This document shows positions 37,042-46,196 of a stretch of 64,000 nt of DNA, piece by piece. The position numbers and the translations under genes were made by a program. Position 1 is the stretch's first letter, and each line of letters begins with the position of its first letter. Below the pieces are notes generated by a model. The model ran no database searches. It saw only the letters and a program-made list of their open reading frames with translations, and was not told the origin of the DNA. Source of the DNA: CAYPAV01 sp964408805 (GTDB lineage: Bacteria > Pseudomonadota > Alphaproteobacteria > UBA8366); the NCBI GenBank assembly GCA_964408805.1, contig CAYPAV010000015.1, positions 53,922-117,921 of the forward strand. The letters run 5' to 3'.

Positions 37042-38241
37042 CTATTCCGCCGCCTCGTTCTTGTGTTTCTCGTGGTAGCGGTCGATCTCGGTCTGGACTG
37101 CTTGCGAGGCGCGCCCGACGAAGACGTCGCGATTGGCGTGGCTGTAGTCGTAGGAGATGTCGCGCAGGCGGTTACTGCCCTGGAAATGCGGGAAGACATA
37201 GCGCGAGATCAGTTCGTAATTCCGCTTGGTCGCCTCCCAATCGGCCCAGTTGTGCGCCAGCTGCATCAGGGAGCCGAAGCCGCCCGCCCCTTCCAACAAG
37301 GTCTCGATATAGGCGATGGCGTCGTCCGGCGTGCCGATTACCGCCATCTTGTTCTCGAGCAGGTACTCATAGGCATTGTCGATCCCGGGCGGAATGATCG
37401 GGAAGGTGGCGATTTCGCGGAAATACTTGGCGAAGTTCTCGAGCCCGAAGCGAACGTTCTCCTCCGCCTTCTCGCGCGTCTCGGCGATGTGCATCAGGGT
37501 GACGAGCCGCCAATTCGCTCGATCGACCGTATGTCCGGCCTCCGCGGCGGCTTCCTCGCACATACGCCAGTTGTTGGCATGCGCCTTCAAGGCATCGTCG
37601 CTGGTGCCGCCGATCGAGAGCATGCCGAGCCCATGGCGCCCCGCCGCAAGCGCACCCGAAGGCGAACGCGCCGAGGCGACGGTCATCTCCGTTCGCGGCC
37701 TCTGGAAGGGCGGCAGGTGAAGGCGCGCATCCTTGAGCTCAAACCAGTCGGTCTTCAGGGTGACCGATTCACCGTCCAGCAGCTTGACCAGCACATCCAG
37801 CGATTCGTTCATCATGCGGCGCTGGTTCTCGGGATCGACGCCGATGCGAAAGGCGTCGCCGACCAAGGCGCCCGGGCCGACCCCGAACATGAAGCGGCCT
37901 CGCGTCATATGGTCGAGCTGGGTCACACGGCCCGCCAGCGTGAAGGGATGATGATAGGGCAGGGAGACGACGCCAGTGCCAAGGCGGATATGCTTCGTCC
38001 GCTCGGCCAGACCGGCGATGAAAAGTTCCGGGCAGTTGATGATCTCATAGCCGCCCGAATGATGCTCGCCGATCCAGGCCTCGTCATAGCCGAGCACGTC
38101 CAGATGCTGAACCAGCGCCATGTCGCGTTCAAGGGCCTGGGTCGGGTTTTCCTTCATCGCGTGGAAAGGCGCTAGGAAGATCCCGAACTTCAAATGATCG
38201 TTGGGAAGAAGCGATAGGGCTTTGTTGGACATCTCGGTCAT
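37042..38241 (-). CDS. LLM-class flavin-dependent monooxygenase, limonene-monooxygenase-like
   Basis: 399 residues with the luciferase-like barrel. It begins LKFGIFLAPFHAMKENPTQA, and includes GYDEAWIGEHHSGGYEIINC, LGTGVVSLPYHHPFTLAGRV, FMFGVGPGALVGDAFRIGVD and the C-terminal GSLMQLAHNWADWEATKRN. Length and these segments recall the FMN-dependent limonene 1,2-monooxygenase group. The enzyme needs a separate flavin reductase, which is not adjacent. ATG 38241 is used; ATG 38232 is an alternative with better spacing to AAGAAGG. It precedes a TauD gene by nine bases. A terpene or other hydrophobic substrate is possible but not proven. Confidence 0.87.
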   Translation of the reverse strand: MTEMSNKALSLLPNDHLKFGIFLAPFHAMKENPTQALERDMALVQHLDVLGYDEAWIGEHHSGGYEIINCPELFIAGLAERTKHIRLGTGVVSLPYHHPFTLAGRVTQLDHMTRGRFMFGVGPGALVGDAFRIGVDPENQRRMMNESLDVLVKLLDGESVTLKTDWFELKDARLHLPPFQRPRTEMTVASARSPSGALAAGRHGLGMLSIGGTSDDALKAHANNWRMCEEAAAEAGHTVDRANWRLVTLMHIAETREKAEENVRFGLENFAKYFREIATFPIIPPGIDNAYEYLLENKMAVIGTPDDAIAYIETLLEGAGGFGSLMQLAHNWADWEATKRNYELISRYVFPHFQGSNRLRDISYDYSHANRDVFVGRASQAVQTEIDRYHEKHKNEAAE

Positions 38242-38394
38242 GATCCTTCTTGGCGGTACCCGAATTTGGGCGACTCAGGCGCCGGCGGCCGAATTGCGCC
38301 AGATCAAGGCAAGCCGCCGGGTCCTTTGATAATCATAAGGCATGGCGAACCACCGGCAACGGCTCGCCCCTCGACACAAGACGAGGAGGCAGAC

Positions 38395-38637
38395 ATGTCG
38401 GAGATAGCACCCATCGGTCACGAACGGCTGCCGATCATGGTCAGCCCGATCCCGCCGCCTCATCTGAAGCGGCTTGAGGCCGTGGCCAAGCCCGACCTGC
38501 CGACCGAACTCGGCCCCGTCGAACGGCTCGAAAACAGGCGGAAATCGGGCGATGAGGCGCGCATGGAGCGCTTCTTTCTGCTGACACCGGAAACCCGTCG
38601 GGCCCTTCTCGACCTCCGTGCGGCGGAAGTGGCGTAG
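38395..38637 (+). CDS. small hypothetical protein (80 aa)
   Basis: This small gene is supported by a near-perfect AGGAGG ribosome-binding site at 38384-38389, five bases before ATG 38395, and by sequence with no stop for 80 codons. The protein is hydrophilic. It starts MSEIAPIGHERLPIMVSPIP and ends with RMERFFLLTPETRRALLDLR. It has no signal peptide or membrane segment and I do not recognise a family. It lies between the divergent limonene-monooxygenase-like gene and an enoyl-CoA hydratase 88 bases downstream. Confidence 0.6.
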   Translation: MSEIAPIGHERLPIMVSPIPPPHLKRLEAVAKPDLPTELGPVERLENRRKSGDEARMERFFLLTPETRRALLDLRAAEVA

Positions 38638-38725
38638 GAGGGTGGATACCGGTCGTTAACCGCCGATACCCGCCTTATATCCTTGTCAGACGGTCCGAAG
38701 CAGATCGCCAGCAAGGAGTTCAGCC

Positions 38726-39643
38726 ATGCCCATCGATTACGAAAAGCGCGACGGAGTCGCCTACATCACCCTCAACAACCCCGAGAAGGCCAATATCCTC
38801 GATAAGCCGACCTCGGATCACATCTCCGAGGCCTGGGTCGATCTCTGGGAGGATCGCGACATCCGCTGCGCCATCGTTACCGGCAAGGGCGATCGGCATT
38901 TCTGCGGCGGCCACAATCTGGCTCCGCGTCCCGACCTGACCGATGACGAGCGCGAATATCTCCGTGCCCAGCGCATCTACTGGCCGCTCGCGGGCACCGT
39001 CCACGGCCAGAAGACCGGCGTTGACGGGCGGATGGGCGATCACTACCCCCGCGTCTGGAAGCCGGTGATCGCGGCCGTCAACGGCTGGGCCGCGGGGGCC
39101 GGGCTCTATCTGCTGCTCTCCTCGACCGATATCCGCATCGCCAGCGCCGAGCATGCGCGCTTCAAATTCGCACTTCTGAGCCAGGGATGGCTCGGCAACG
39201 GCCCCGGTGCCACCTTGCTCGCCAACCAGCTCCGCTACAGCGACGCCATGAAGATCCTGCTGACCGACGAGCCCTTCGACGCCGACGAGGCGCACCGCAT
39301 CGGCCTCGTCAACGAGGTCGTGCCGCACGACCAGATCATGGAGCGGGCCGAGACGATCGCGCGCCATATCTGTACCTTGCCGCCGGTCGCCGTTCGTATG
39401 ATGAAGGAATTCGTGGTCCGCTTCGGCGACATGCCGACCGACCAGGCCTGGCATGTGCAGAACATCATCAACTCGATGCTGATCCAGACCACGATGGACG
39501 GCGAGGAGGGCCGCCAGGCCTTCAACGAAAAGCGCCCGCCCGACTTCACCGGCACCCTACGCCGGCGCGGCGACCCGCATGGCGAAGTGCCGGAAGCCGA
39601 CAGGGCCCGAATGGACGAGGCATATCGGAGCGGAGAGTTTTAG
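38726..39643 (+). CDS. enoyl-CoA hydratase/isomerase family protein
   Basis: 305 residues, longer than the others by an insertion after the first third. AAGGAG lies eight bases before the ATG. Crotonase motifs are VAYITLNNPEKANILDKPT, HFCGGHNLAPRPDL and VNGWAAGAGLYLLLSSTDIR. The HNL replaces the more usual GADL, and the segment after it (REYLRAQRIYWPLAGTVHGQ) is unlike the other hydratases here. It stands alone, with the small gene upstream and a cyclase gene downstream. It probably acts on another CoA ester. The reaction could be hydration, isomerisation or ring opening. Confidence 0.9.
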   Translation: MPIDYEKRDGVAYITLNNPEKANILDKPTSDHISEAWVDLWEDRDIRCAIVTGKGDRHFCGGHNLAPRPDLTDDEREYLRAQRIYWPLAGTVHGQKTGVDGRMGDHYPRVWKPVIAAVNGWAAGAGLYLLLSSTDIRIASAEHARFKFALLSQGWLGNGPGATLLANQLRYSDAMKILLTDEPFDADEAHRIGLVNEVVPHDQIMERAETIARHICTLPPVAVRMMKEFVVRFGDMPTDQAWHVQNIINSMLIQTTMDGEEGRQAFNEKRPPDFTGTLRRRGDPHGEVPEADRARMDEAYRSGEF

Positions 39644-39770
39644 AGGCGGGCACAATCAAGATCCCGAATGGAGGACGCACGACCCTGGGCGGAGATGAAT
39701 TTTCTGCGGATTGGCCTCTATTCAGCGAAGTCCGTACTATGACCGAAGCTGAAGAGGGGCAGCACATCCG

Positions 39771-41501
39771 ATGAGCGGAGATGGGCGACAGCGACGGTTG
39801 GCGGCGATATTGGCAGCCGATGTCGCCGGCTATACTCGGCGCGTCGAGCAGGACACGGACGGTACCGTCGCGGCTTGGCGGGCCGCCCGCGCCGACGTCA
39901 TCGATCCCGCGATCGCCGGACGTTCGGGCCGCATCGTGAAGCATACGGGCGACGGGTTCCTCGCCGAGTTCCCCACCGTAGAAGACGCGGTTCGCTGCGC
40001 CATCTCGATGCAAGAAGCGCTTGCGGCGAGCCCACTCGATTTCCGCATGGGGATAAATCTCGGCGATGTTATCGACGATGGCGAAGATATCCACGGCGAA
40101 GGGGTAAACATTGCCGCCCGCATTGAGGCGCTGGCCGATCCCGGCGGCATCTTCGTTTCGGGCGGCGTTTACGATCAGGTGCGCAACCGCGTGGACCACC
40201 CGTTCGAGGATTTGGGCGACCACGAGGTCAAACACGTCTCGGCGCCGGTGCGGGTCTATCGGGTCGTCGTCGGTGACGATCGGCACACCGAAGATGAGCC
40301 TGCGGAATTACCCCTGCCGGATAAGCCGTCCATCGCCGTCCTGCCGTTCGACAACATGTCGGGCGATCCCGAGCAGGAATATTTCATCGACGGTATGACC
40401 GAAGACATCATCACAGATTTGTCCAAGGCGTCGGGTCTCTTCGTCATCGCCCGCAATTCCTCATTTGCCTACAAGGGGCGAAGCCCCGACATCCGTCGGA
40501 TGTGCCGGGAATTGGGCGTCAGCCATGTTTTGGAGGGGAGCGTCCGCCGGGCGGGCAACCGGGTCCGGATCAATGCGCAACTGGTCGAAGGCGCCGATGG
40601 AACCCACTTGTGGGCTGAGCGCTACGATCGCGAACTGGAAGATATTTTTGCCGTCCAGGATGAAGTGACCCGTGAGATTGTCGCGGCCCTACGGGTGAAA
40701 CTAACGCCCGAGGAAAAGGTTCGGCGCGATGTTCGGGCCAAGGTCAATCCCGAAGCCTACGATTACGTCTACCGCGCCCGGGAATTCATCCACAGCTTCA
40801 GCGCCGAAGCGATGAATGACGCGCGCGGCCTGTTGGAACGGGCGATCGAAATCGATCCGGGCTTGGCGTCGTCCTATGCCTATCTCGCCTTGATTTCGAA
40901 TGCCGACTATCTGAACGGATGGAACGAGTCGAATAAAGGCACATTGGAAGAGGCCTTGGCCTTGGCTCAAAAGGCCTGCGAAATCGATGGCGAAAATGCT
41001 CTTGGCTTTGCCGCATTGTCACTTTGTCATATCTGGCATGGCCAACTGGATGCTGCCGAAATTGCCGCCGAGCGATGCCTGGAACTCGACCCGAACTCCT
41101 ATGCCGGATGCTCGGCGCTTGGCCAGGTACGGGATTTTCAAGGTGATCATGAGCGAGCGGTGGAGTTATTCCAAATGGCCTTTCGGTTGGATCCCCATGT
41201 CGATTTATCGCTGAATTTGTTGGGCCGGGCCCAATTCGCCTTGGGCCGCGACGAAGAGGCCGAGGCGAGTTTCAAGCGGCGCTTAATTCGCAATCCGACG
41301 TCCGATACGACCCGTGCCTATCTGGCCGCCCTGTATGGGCAAACGGGGTGCCGCGAGGAGGCCCGGCGGGTTTGGCGCGAATTGATGGAAATTAATCCGA
41401 GTTTCGACGTTCAACGGATGCGAACGACATTGCCCTATGCGGTTCCAACTTGGTTCGATCGATTTTATGGCGGCCTGGAAAAGGCCGGTTTGGTAGACTG
41501 A
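39771..41501 (+). CDS. class III adenylate/guanylate cyclase with FlgO-like domain and TPR repeats
   Basis: 576 residues in three parts. Residues 1-165 form a class III cyclase domain: both metal-binding Asp residues are present (AADVAGYTR, Asp17; HTGDGFLAEF, Asp61), as are Asn113 and Arg117 of GEGVNIAARIEA, so it looks active. Residues 180-320 form the TolB/FlgO-like domain (PSIAVLPFDNMSGDPEQEYF and SHVLEGSVRRAGNRVRINAQ). TPR repeats follow to the C terminus. This architecture is common in alphaproteobacteria. There is no signal peptide or membrane segment. GAAGAGGGG is a possible ribosome-binding site. A product such as cAMP could work with a CRP-type regulator, and a CRP-like site lies at 58301. 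Confidence 0.93.
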   Translation: MSGDGRQRRLAAILAADVAGYTRRVEQDTDGTVAAWRAARADVIDPAIAGRSGRIVKHTGDGFLAEFPTVEDAVRCAISMQEALAASPLDFRMGINLGDVIDDGEDIHGEGVNIAARIEALADPGGIFVSGGVYDQVRNRVDHPFEDLGDHEVKHVSAPVRVYRVVVGDDRHTEDEPAELPLPDKPSIAVLPFDNMSGDPEQEYFIDGMTEDIITDLSKASGLFVIARNSSFAYKGRSPDIRRMCRELGVSHVLEGSVRRAGNRVRINAQLVEGADGTHLWAERYDRELEDIFAVQDEVTREIVAALRVKLTPEEKVRRDVRAKVNPEAYDYVYRAREFIHSFSAEAMNDARGLLERAIEIDPGLASSYAYLALISNADYLNGWNESNKGTLEEALALAQKACEIDGENALGFAALSLCHIWHGQLDAAEIAAERCLELDPNSYAGCSALGQVRDFQGDHERAVELFQMAFRLDPHVDLSLNLLGRAQFALGRDEEAEASFKRRLIRNPTSDTTRAYLAALYGQTGCREEARRVWRELMEINPSFDVQRMRTTLPYAVPTWFDRFYGGLEKAGLVD

Positions 41502-41511
41502 AAGACCGCTT

Positions 41512-41529
41512 AGGATCGATTGGGATCCT
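41512..41529. terminator. candidate bidirectional terminator hairpin
   Basis: A perfect 6-bp inverted repeat AGGATC/GATCCT with a six-base loop lies between two convergent genes, where a terminator would be expected. It is followed by only a short TTTC, so intrinsic termination is uncertain. Confidence 0.4.
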
Positions 41530-41542
41530 TTCGGGTCGTGCC

Positions 41543-42709
41543 TTAATGAAAACTACCGCCGATCAGATCGCGGGCGATGACGAGTCGCTGGACCTCGTTC
41601 GGGCCCTCGCCGATGCGGCGGATGCGAAGCTCCCGATACCAGCGCTCCAGCGGCAGGTCCTTGGTGACGCCGTAGCCGCCGTGGATTTGCATCGACCGGT
41701 CGACAACCCGGCCCGCCGCCTCGCTGGCCAGCAGCTTTGCCATGCCGGCATCGGCGCGGAAGGATTCGCCCCGAAGCGCCTTGTCCGCCGCCTCCAGAAC
41801 GAGCCAGCGGGAGGTGCGGATATCGATCTCGCTGTCGATGATCATGTTCTGGATTGACTGCCGGCTGGCCAAGGGACCGCCAAAGGTCTCGCGGATCTTC
41901 GAATACTCGATCGCCATCTCCTGGGCCTTGATCGCCGGGCCGAGGCAATAAGCGGCATAGGGAATGCGCTGGCGCGACAATCGGTCGTTTGCGAGCGCGA
42001 AGCCGCCATTGACTTCGCCCAGGACGTTCGCGTCGGGCACGCGCAAATCCTCGAACTGCAACTCCGTGCCGTATTCGCTGGAGCGCAGCGTGTGAACGAC
42101 GCGGCGAACATGGAAGCCCGGCATGTCGTTCTCGACGATGAAGCAGGTCACGCCGTTTCGACCCTTGTCGGGATCGGTGCGGGCGAAGACCAGGCCATAG
42201 TCGGCGCGGTCGGCGCCCGAGATGAAGATTTTCGAGCCGTTGATGATCCAGTCGTTGCCGTCCTTGACGGCGCGGGTGCGAATGGCGCGTGCCGGATCGC
42301 TGCCGCCGGAGGGCTCGGTCAGGGCGAAGAACGTCCGCTTCTCGCCGCGGAGAGTCGGCAACAGGAAACGTTCCTGCTGATCCTCGTTGGCCTCGTAAAG
42401 CTGGGCCAGTCCGACCGTGCCGAAGACCTCGTAGCACGGCGCGTAGAGTCCGGCGCGGTGCTGCGACATCTCGATGGCCAATAGCGCGCGGGTGACGATG
42501 TCGACGCCGGGCCCGCCGAACTCTTCCGGGATGTCGAGGCCGTAAAAGCCCATCCCCTTGACTTTTTCCACCAGGCGCTCGTGGTCGGCGGTCTCGAGTT
42601 CGCTCGCGTCGGGGTCCAGAGTCTCCTCCAGCGGAATGATCTCCTCGCGCACGAAGCGGCGGACCTGCTCGATGATCAGGCGTTGTTCGTCGGTCAGACT
42701 CAAATGCAT
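41543..42709 (-). CDS. acyl-CoA dehydrogenase (second paralogue)
   Basis: 388 residues, FAD-dependent. Motifs are IVTRALLAIEMSQHRAGLY, FFALTEPSGGSDPARAI, IFISGADRADYGLVFAR and MQIHGGYGVTKDLPLERWY, ending with GEGPNEVQ for the catalytic Glu. Compared with the dehydrogenase at 11435-12598 it is similar throughout, including the QHRAGLY and ISGADRADYGL stretches. It therefore comes from the same duplication as the neighbouring mini-gene and hydratase. It is 13 bases after the mini-gene. It oxidises an acyl-CoA, probably a substituted one, since the family is distinct from straight-chain enzymes. Confidence 0.93.
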   Translation of the reverse strand: MHLSLTDEQRLIIEQVRRFVREEIIPLEETLDPDASELETADHERLVEKVKGMGFYGLDIPEEFGGPGVDIVTRALLAIEMSQHRAGLYAPCYEVFGTVGLAQLYEANEDQQERFLLPTLRGEKRTFFALTEPSGGSDPARAIRTRAVKDGNDWIINGSKIFISGADRADYGLVFARTDPDKGRNGVTCFIVENDMPGFHVRRVVHTLRSSEYGTELQFEDLRVPDANVLGEVNGGFALANDRLSRQRIPYAAYCLGPAIKAQEMAIEYSKIRETFGGPLASRQSIQNMIIDSEIDIRTSRWLVLEAADKALRGESFRADAGMAKLLASEAAGRVVDRSMQIHGGYGVTKDLPLERWYRELRIRRIGEGPNEVQRLVIARDLIGGSFH

Positions 42710-42722
42710 CGCGTATCCTCCT

Positions 42723-43061
42723 TCAGACCGGGCTCAACCGGCCGAGGCGCGGCGGCGGTGCGTTCTCGTTGCCGCGCGGCAAGACGCCGTGGTCCGCCTT
42801 GTGAACCATCAGCAGCTCCAAATACCGGGTCATATACTGCATGGTGATCTCGACGCGGAACTGGGTGGCGTCGTCGAGTCCCTGGTCGAGCTCTTCGCGC
42901 AACTTGCTCCTGAGCCCAAACAGGCTGCGGCCGCCGGCATAGCCGATATAGAGCACCCGGCCCTCGGCATCGGCGATCTGGTAGATACCGAGCTGCCCCG
43001 GCAGCCCCGCGACCGTGGCGGCGTCGAGTGCCCGCCAGGGCTTGTCCATGCGAAGCGCCAT
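42723..43061 (-). CDS. GIY-YIG-like mini-protein (112 aa), copy 2
   Basis: Same length (112 residues) and gene context as the protein at 12621-12959. It starts MALRMDKPWRALDAATVAG and reads LGIYQIADAEGRVLYIG, which matches the GIY-x10-YIG core exactly. It is followed by SLFGLRSKLREEL with an Arg near the expected place, and by YLELLMVHKADHGVLPRGN, holding the Glu and LP-x-x-N. So this copy is the better match to a complete GIY-YIG site. It is three bases after the hydratase stop and 13 bases before the dehydrogenase start. I know of no function for such a protein in acyl-CoA catabolism; DNA cleavage, RNA binding or a purely structural role are all open. Confidence 0.8.
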   Translation of the reverse strand: MALRMDKPWRALDAATVAGLPGQLGIYQIADAEGRVLYIGYAGGRSLFGLRSKLREELDQGLDDATQFRVEITMQYMTRYLELLMVHKADHGVLPRGNENAPPPRLGRLSPV

Positions 43062-43064
43062 GGC

Positions 43065-43820
43065 TCAAGCGCCCTTGAAAGCGGGCGGCCGCTTTTCCAT
43101 CGCGGCGGCAACGCCTTCCGTGGCATCGGCGCTGGAGTTGGTCTCCTCGACCAGGGCGTCCAGATCGGCGTGATCGAGGTGGTCCCGAAAGGCCATCTCG
43201 CGCACCAGCATTCGTTTCATCGTCTTCATCGAGAGCGGCGCGTTGACCGCCAACCTGTCGATAAGCTCTTGCGCCACCGTATCCAATTCGTCGGGCTCGG
43301 CGATACGCGCGATCAAGCCGTTCTCATGCATCCAGGCGGCACTCAACCGGTCCCCGATAAGGAGAAACTCGCGGGCTGCCACCGGGCCGCCGACCTCCAG
43401 CAGCTTCTTAGTCAGGAACCAAGGCAGGGACAGTCCGATCTGCGCCAAAGGCATGGCGAATTGGGCCTCGGTGCTGGCGACCACGAAGTCGCAATGCAGG
43501 GCCAGTTCGTTGCCGCCGGCGATGGCGTGGCCCTGGACCACACCGATGACCGGCAGGGAATAATTTTCCATCGCCCGCAGCATGTCTATGATCCCGGTGG
43601 GTCGGCCAAGCCCTTCCTGGTCCTGTGTCAGATCAAGACCGGAGCAGAAAATGCGTCCCTCGGCGCGCAGTACGGTGACCCGTTCGGTCGCGGGCGGGTC
43701 GACGCTGAAGGCGGCCTCCATCGCATCGAGCATTTCCTCGTTCAGGGCGTTCCGCTTCTCGGAACGGGTCATGGTAATCGTCCGAACCGGGCCGTCTTCT
43801 TCAATGCGTATCGTCGCCAT
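43065..43820 (-). CDS. enoyl-CoA hydratase/isomerase family protein
   Basis: 251 residues from ATG 43820, with GGGAG upstream; an in-frame start further out adds unrelated residues. The sequence reads VRTITMTRSEKRNALNEEML, FCSGLDLTQDQEGL and VQGHAIAGGNELALHCDFVV. It is closely related to the hydratase at 12971-13732, with the same diverged SLAQIGL-type segment (PLAQIGLSLPWFLTKKLLE). The mini-gene follows after three bases. It probably acts on the product of the neighbouring dehydrogenase. Confidence 0.91.
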   Translation of the reverse strand: MATIRIEEDGPVRTITMTRSEKRNALNEEMLDAMEAAFSVDPPATERVTVLRAEGRIFCSGLDLTQDQEGLGRPTGIIDMLRAMENYSLPVIGVVQGHAIAGGNELALHCDFVVASTEAQFAMPLAQIGLSLPWFLTKKLLEVGGPVAAREFLLIGDRLSAAWMHENGLIARIAEPDELDTVAQELIDRLAVNAPLSMKTMKRMLVREMAFRDHLDHADLDALVEETNSSADATEGVAAAMEKRPPAFKGA

Positions 43821-43973
43821 TGATTCGCGTCTCCCAAAATACTGCCCGCATTGTGTGGGCGAATTGGAGTTTAACAGAAACCCCGCGAGCGTTGGGGTTC
43901 GCGTATTACCCTTAATTATCTGTGTCACTGCTGGCGATTGGCGGGGTGCGGCGAATAGGCGCGGCCGACCCAC

Positions 43974-46142
43974 CTAGCCCAACGCCCCGCTCTCCCGCAG
44001 CCGGGCGATCTCAGCGTCGGCAAGGCCAAGCACCTCGCGAAGGACCGCGTCGGTGTCGGCGCCGAGACCGGGGGCGGGACCGGATTTTCGCCCGAAACTG
44101 GCTTGCCAGGGAAGGCCGGGGAGGGGGCCGTCTTCCGATGCCTCCCAGAACCCGCGGGCGGCGAGGTGCGAGGCGCGGGCGAGGTCGCGGGTCGTGGCCA
44201 GGACGGCGGCCGGGAGGCCGGCGTCGCCAAGCACGGCCGCTGCGTCCTCCGCTGTCCGGGACAGGGTCCAATCGGTGAGGCGGGCGTCGATCTCGGTGGC
44301 GCGGGCTTGCCGTTCCACCACATCGAGGGATTTCCAATCCGTCAATTCCGGGACCAGTCCGACCAAGATCCGCCAGTCGGCCTTCGAGCGGACGGCGAGA
44401 CCGACCCAGGCGTCCTCGCCCGCGCATCGATAGATGCCGTGAGGCGCGTGGGTGTCGGAGAGATTGCCGCGGGCCGTTGGCGGTGGGCCGAGCTGGGCGT
44501 CGAGCAAGGGGGCCGCCATGGTCCAGAGCATCGCCTCCACCATCGAGAAATCGATCCTGGCGGCGGCGCCCGTTCGCCGGCGATGCCAAAGTGCGGCCGC
44601 CGCCGCGAGTGCTAACTTGAGGCCGCACATCGGGTCGAGCCAGGCCATGCCCACGCGCGGCGGGCGGCCGGGATGGCCGTTGAGACCGGCGAACCCGGCA
44701 TAACATTGCAGCAGCGTCCCATACGCGACGCCGCGCGCCTCCGGTCCCGTTCGCCCCTGACCGGAGGCGGAGATATAGAGCAGGCGGGGGTTCACCTCGC
44801 GGAGCGAGTCGGCGCCGAGGCCGAGGCGGTCCATAACACCGGTCGCGAAGTTTTCGATCAGGATGTCGGACTTGGCGGCGAGGTCGCGGGCGATGTCGAC
44901 CGCCGCCGGGTCTTTCAGGTTCAGGACGATGCCCCGCTTGGCCTGGCCCAGCGCCGTGTGGAGTTCCGACGTTCGGCCCGGATCGCCGCGGCCGGGTGCT
45001 TCGATCTTGATCACATCCGCCCCCATCGCTGCGAGGTAGCGGGTCGTCGTCGGCCCGGCGATAACCCAGCTGAAATCGAGCACCCTGACGCCCGACAGCG
45101 GCAGCGGGCCATCGTTCCCGGCCGACTCATTATCAGGGGACGTTTCACCGAGAGAGATGCCATAGGCGTTGTCCGGCACTTTCACGCGATCGTCGTTGAG
45201 GTCGGGCTCGCGGAAGAACGCCCGATGGGCGAGTTGTATGGAATCCAATTGTTCCAGCGGCTCGCGGAGCGGAAAGCTCGGCACATGGGCGGCCTGGGCG
45301 GCATCCGCGATCCATTGCTTGTTGTGGCCGTGGCTCCATTCGGACATCAGGCGATGCAGGTCGTCCCAATTCGCGACCCGGTCGGGCTTGGTCTTGAAGC
45401 GGGGTTCGTCGCCCCAATCGGGGCGGCCCATGACCTCCAGCCAGGCGGACCATTGATGGTCCTCGCGGGGCGAGATCGCCGCATAGCCGTCCGACGCGGG
45501 AAGAATGCAGACCGTCGCGCCATTGCCGTCGGTCTTCCGCTTCCGCACCCAGCCGGACCCGCCGCGCCCGGCGCGGGTCAGCTCCGTCATCGAGAGCGTC
45601 GCCAGCGCTTCTTGTATGGAGACGTCGATGACGCCGCCGCCCTTCGACAGCAGAGCCGCATGCATGCCGGCCGCAGCTCCCGCGAGCCCGCCGATGAAGG
45701 CCGATTGCGCGCCCACGGGCCGGACCGGGGCCTCCGATAGATCGTCGACCTGGCCCGTCAGCACCCGGGCGATGCCGCTGGCGCAGAAAAGCGTCAAATC
45801 GGTCGCGGGGGCATTCGCCAGCGGTCCAGTCTGGCCGAAGGGACTGATGAGGACCAATGTGGCCTTGGCGTTGAGGGCGCGGAGGGTCGCTGGCGAGAGG
45901 CCGCGCGTTTCGAGATCGTCCGGCCCGCCCTCGCAAATCACGAGATCAGCATGTCGTATCGCTTCTTTCATCGTTGCGACCGCGACCGTCTTGCCGTCGT
46001 TGAGATGGCGGAGGAGCGGGGACCCGGTCTCCGCGGAGAGCGTTTCCACTTCGGCGCCGAGGTCGGTGAAAGCGCGGCCCGCGACTGCCGCCGCGCGGCC
46101 CGGGCCGATTTCGAGCGCGCGAAATCCCGCGAGCAGGGTCAT
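43974..46142 (-). CDS. double CaiB/BaiF CoA-transferase (two fused domains)
   Basis: 722 residues from ATG 46142 (GGAGAGAGG before it). It contains two full CaiB domains. The first (about 1-345) starts LLAGFRALEIGPGRAAAVAG and seems to have lost the catalytic Asp: the corresponding segment reads VRPVGAQSAFIGGLAGAAAG. The second (about 355-722) starts LSGVRVLDFSWVIAGPTTTR and retains an Asp in GMAWLDPMCGLKLALAAAA. Thus one half is likely inactive and structural. CaiB enzymes are normally interlocked homodimers of 400-residue chains, so a fused chain could form a pseudodimer alone. It precedes the hydratase-mini-gene-dehydrogenase set by 153 bases. Confidence 0.9.
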   Translation of the reverse strand: MTLLAGFRALEIGPGRAAAVAGRAFTDLGAEVETLSAETGSPLLRHLNDGKTVAVATMKEAIRHADLVICEGGPDDLETRGLSPATLRALNAKATLVLISPFGQTGPLANAPATDLTLFCASGIARVLTGQVDDLSEAPVRPVGAQSAFIGGLAGAAAGMHAALLSKGGGVIDVSIQEALATLSMTELTRAGRGGSGWVRKRKTDGNGATVCILPASDGYAAISPREDHQWSAWLEVMGRPDWGDEPRFKTKPDRVANWDDLHRLMSEWSHGHNKQWIADAAQAAHVPSFPLREPLEQLDSIQLAHRAFFREPDLNDDRVKVPDNAYGISLGETSPDNESAGNDGPLPLSGVRVLDFSWVIAGPTTTRYLAAMGADVIKIEAPGRGDPGRTSELHTALGQAKRGIVLNLKDPAAVDIARDLAAKSDILIENFATGVMDRLGLGADSLREVNPRLLYISASGQGRTGPEARGVAYGTLLQCYAGFAGLNGHPGRPPRVGMAWLDPMCGLKLALAAAAALWHRRRTGAAARIDFSMVEAMLWTMAAPLLDAQLGPPPTARGNLSDTHAPHGIYRCAGEDAWVGLAVRSKADWRILVGLVPELTDWKSLDVVERQARATEIDARLTDWTLSRTAEDAAAVLGDAGLPAAVLATTRDLARASHLAARGFWEASEDGPLPGLPWQASFGRKSGPAPGLGADTDAVLREVLGLADAEIARLRESGALG

Positions 46143-46196
46143 GAAATTACCTCTCTCCAATCGTCCGTCAGTGAATTATGGGGAAGCGCGTCCCGC

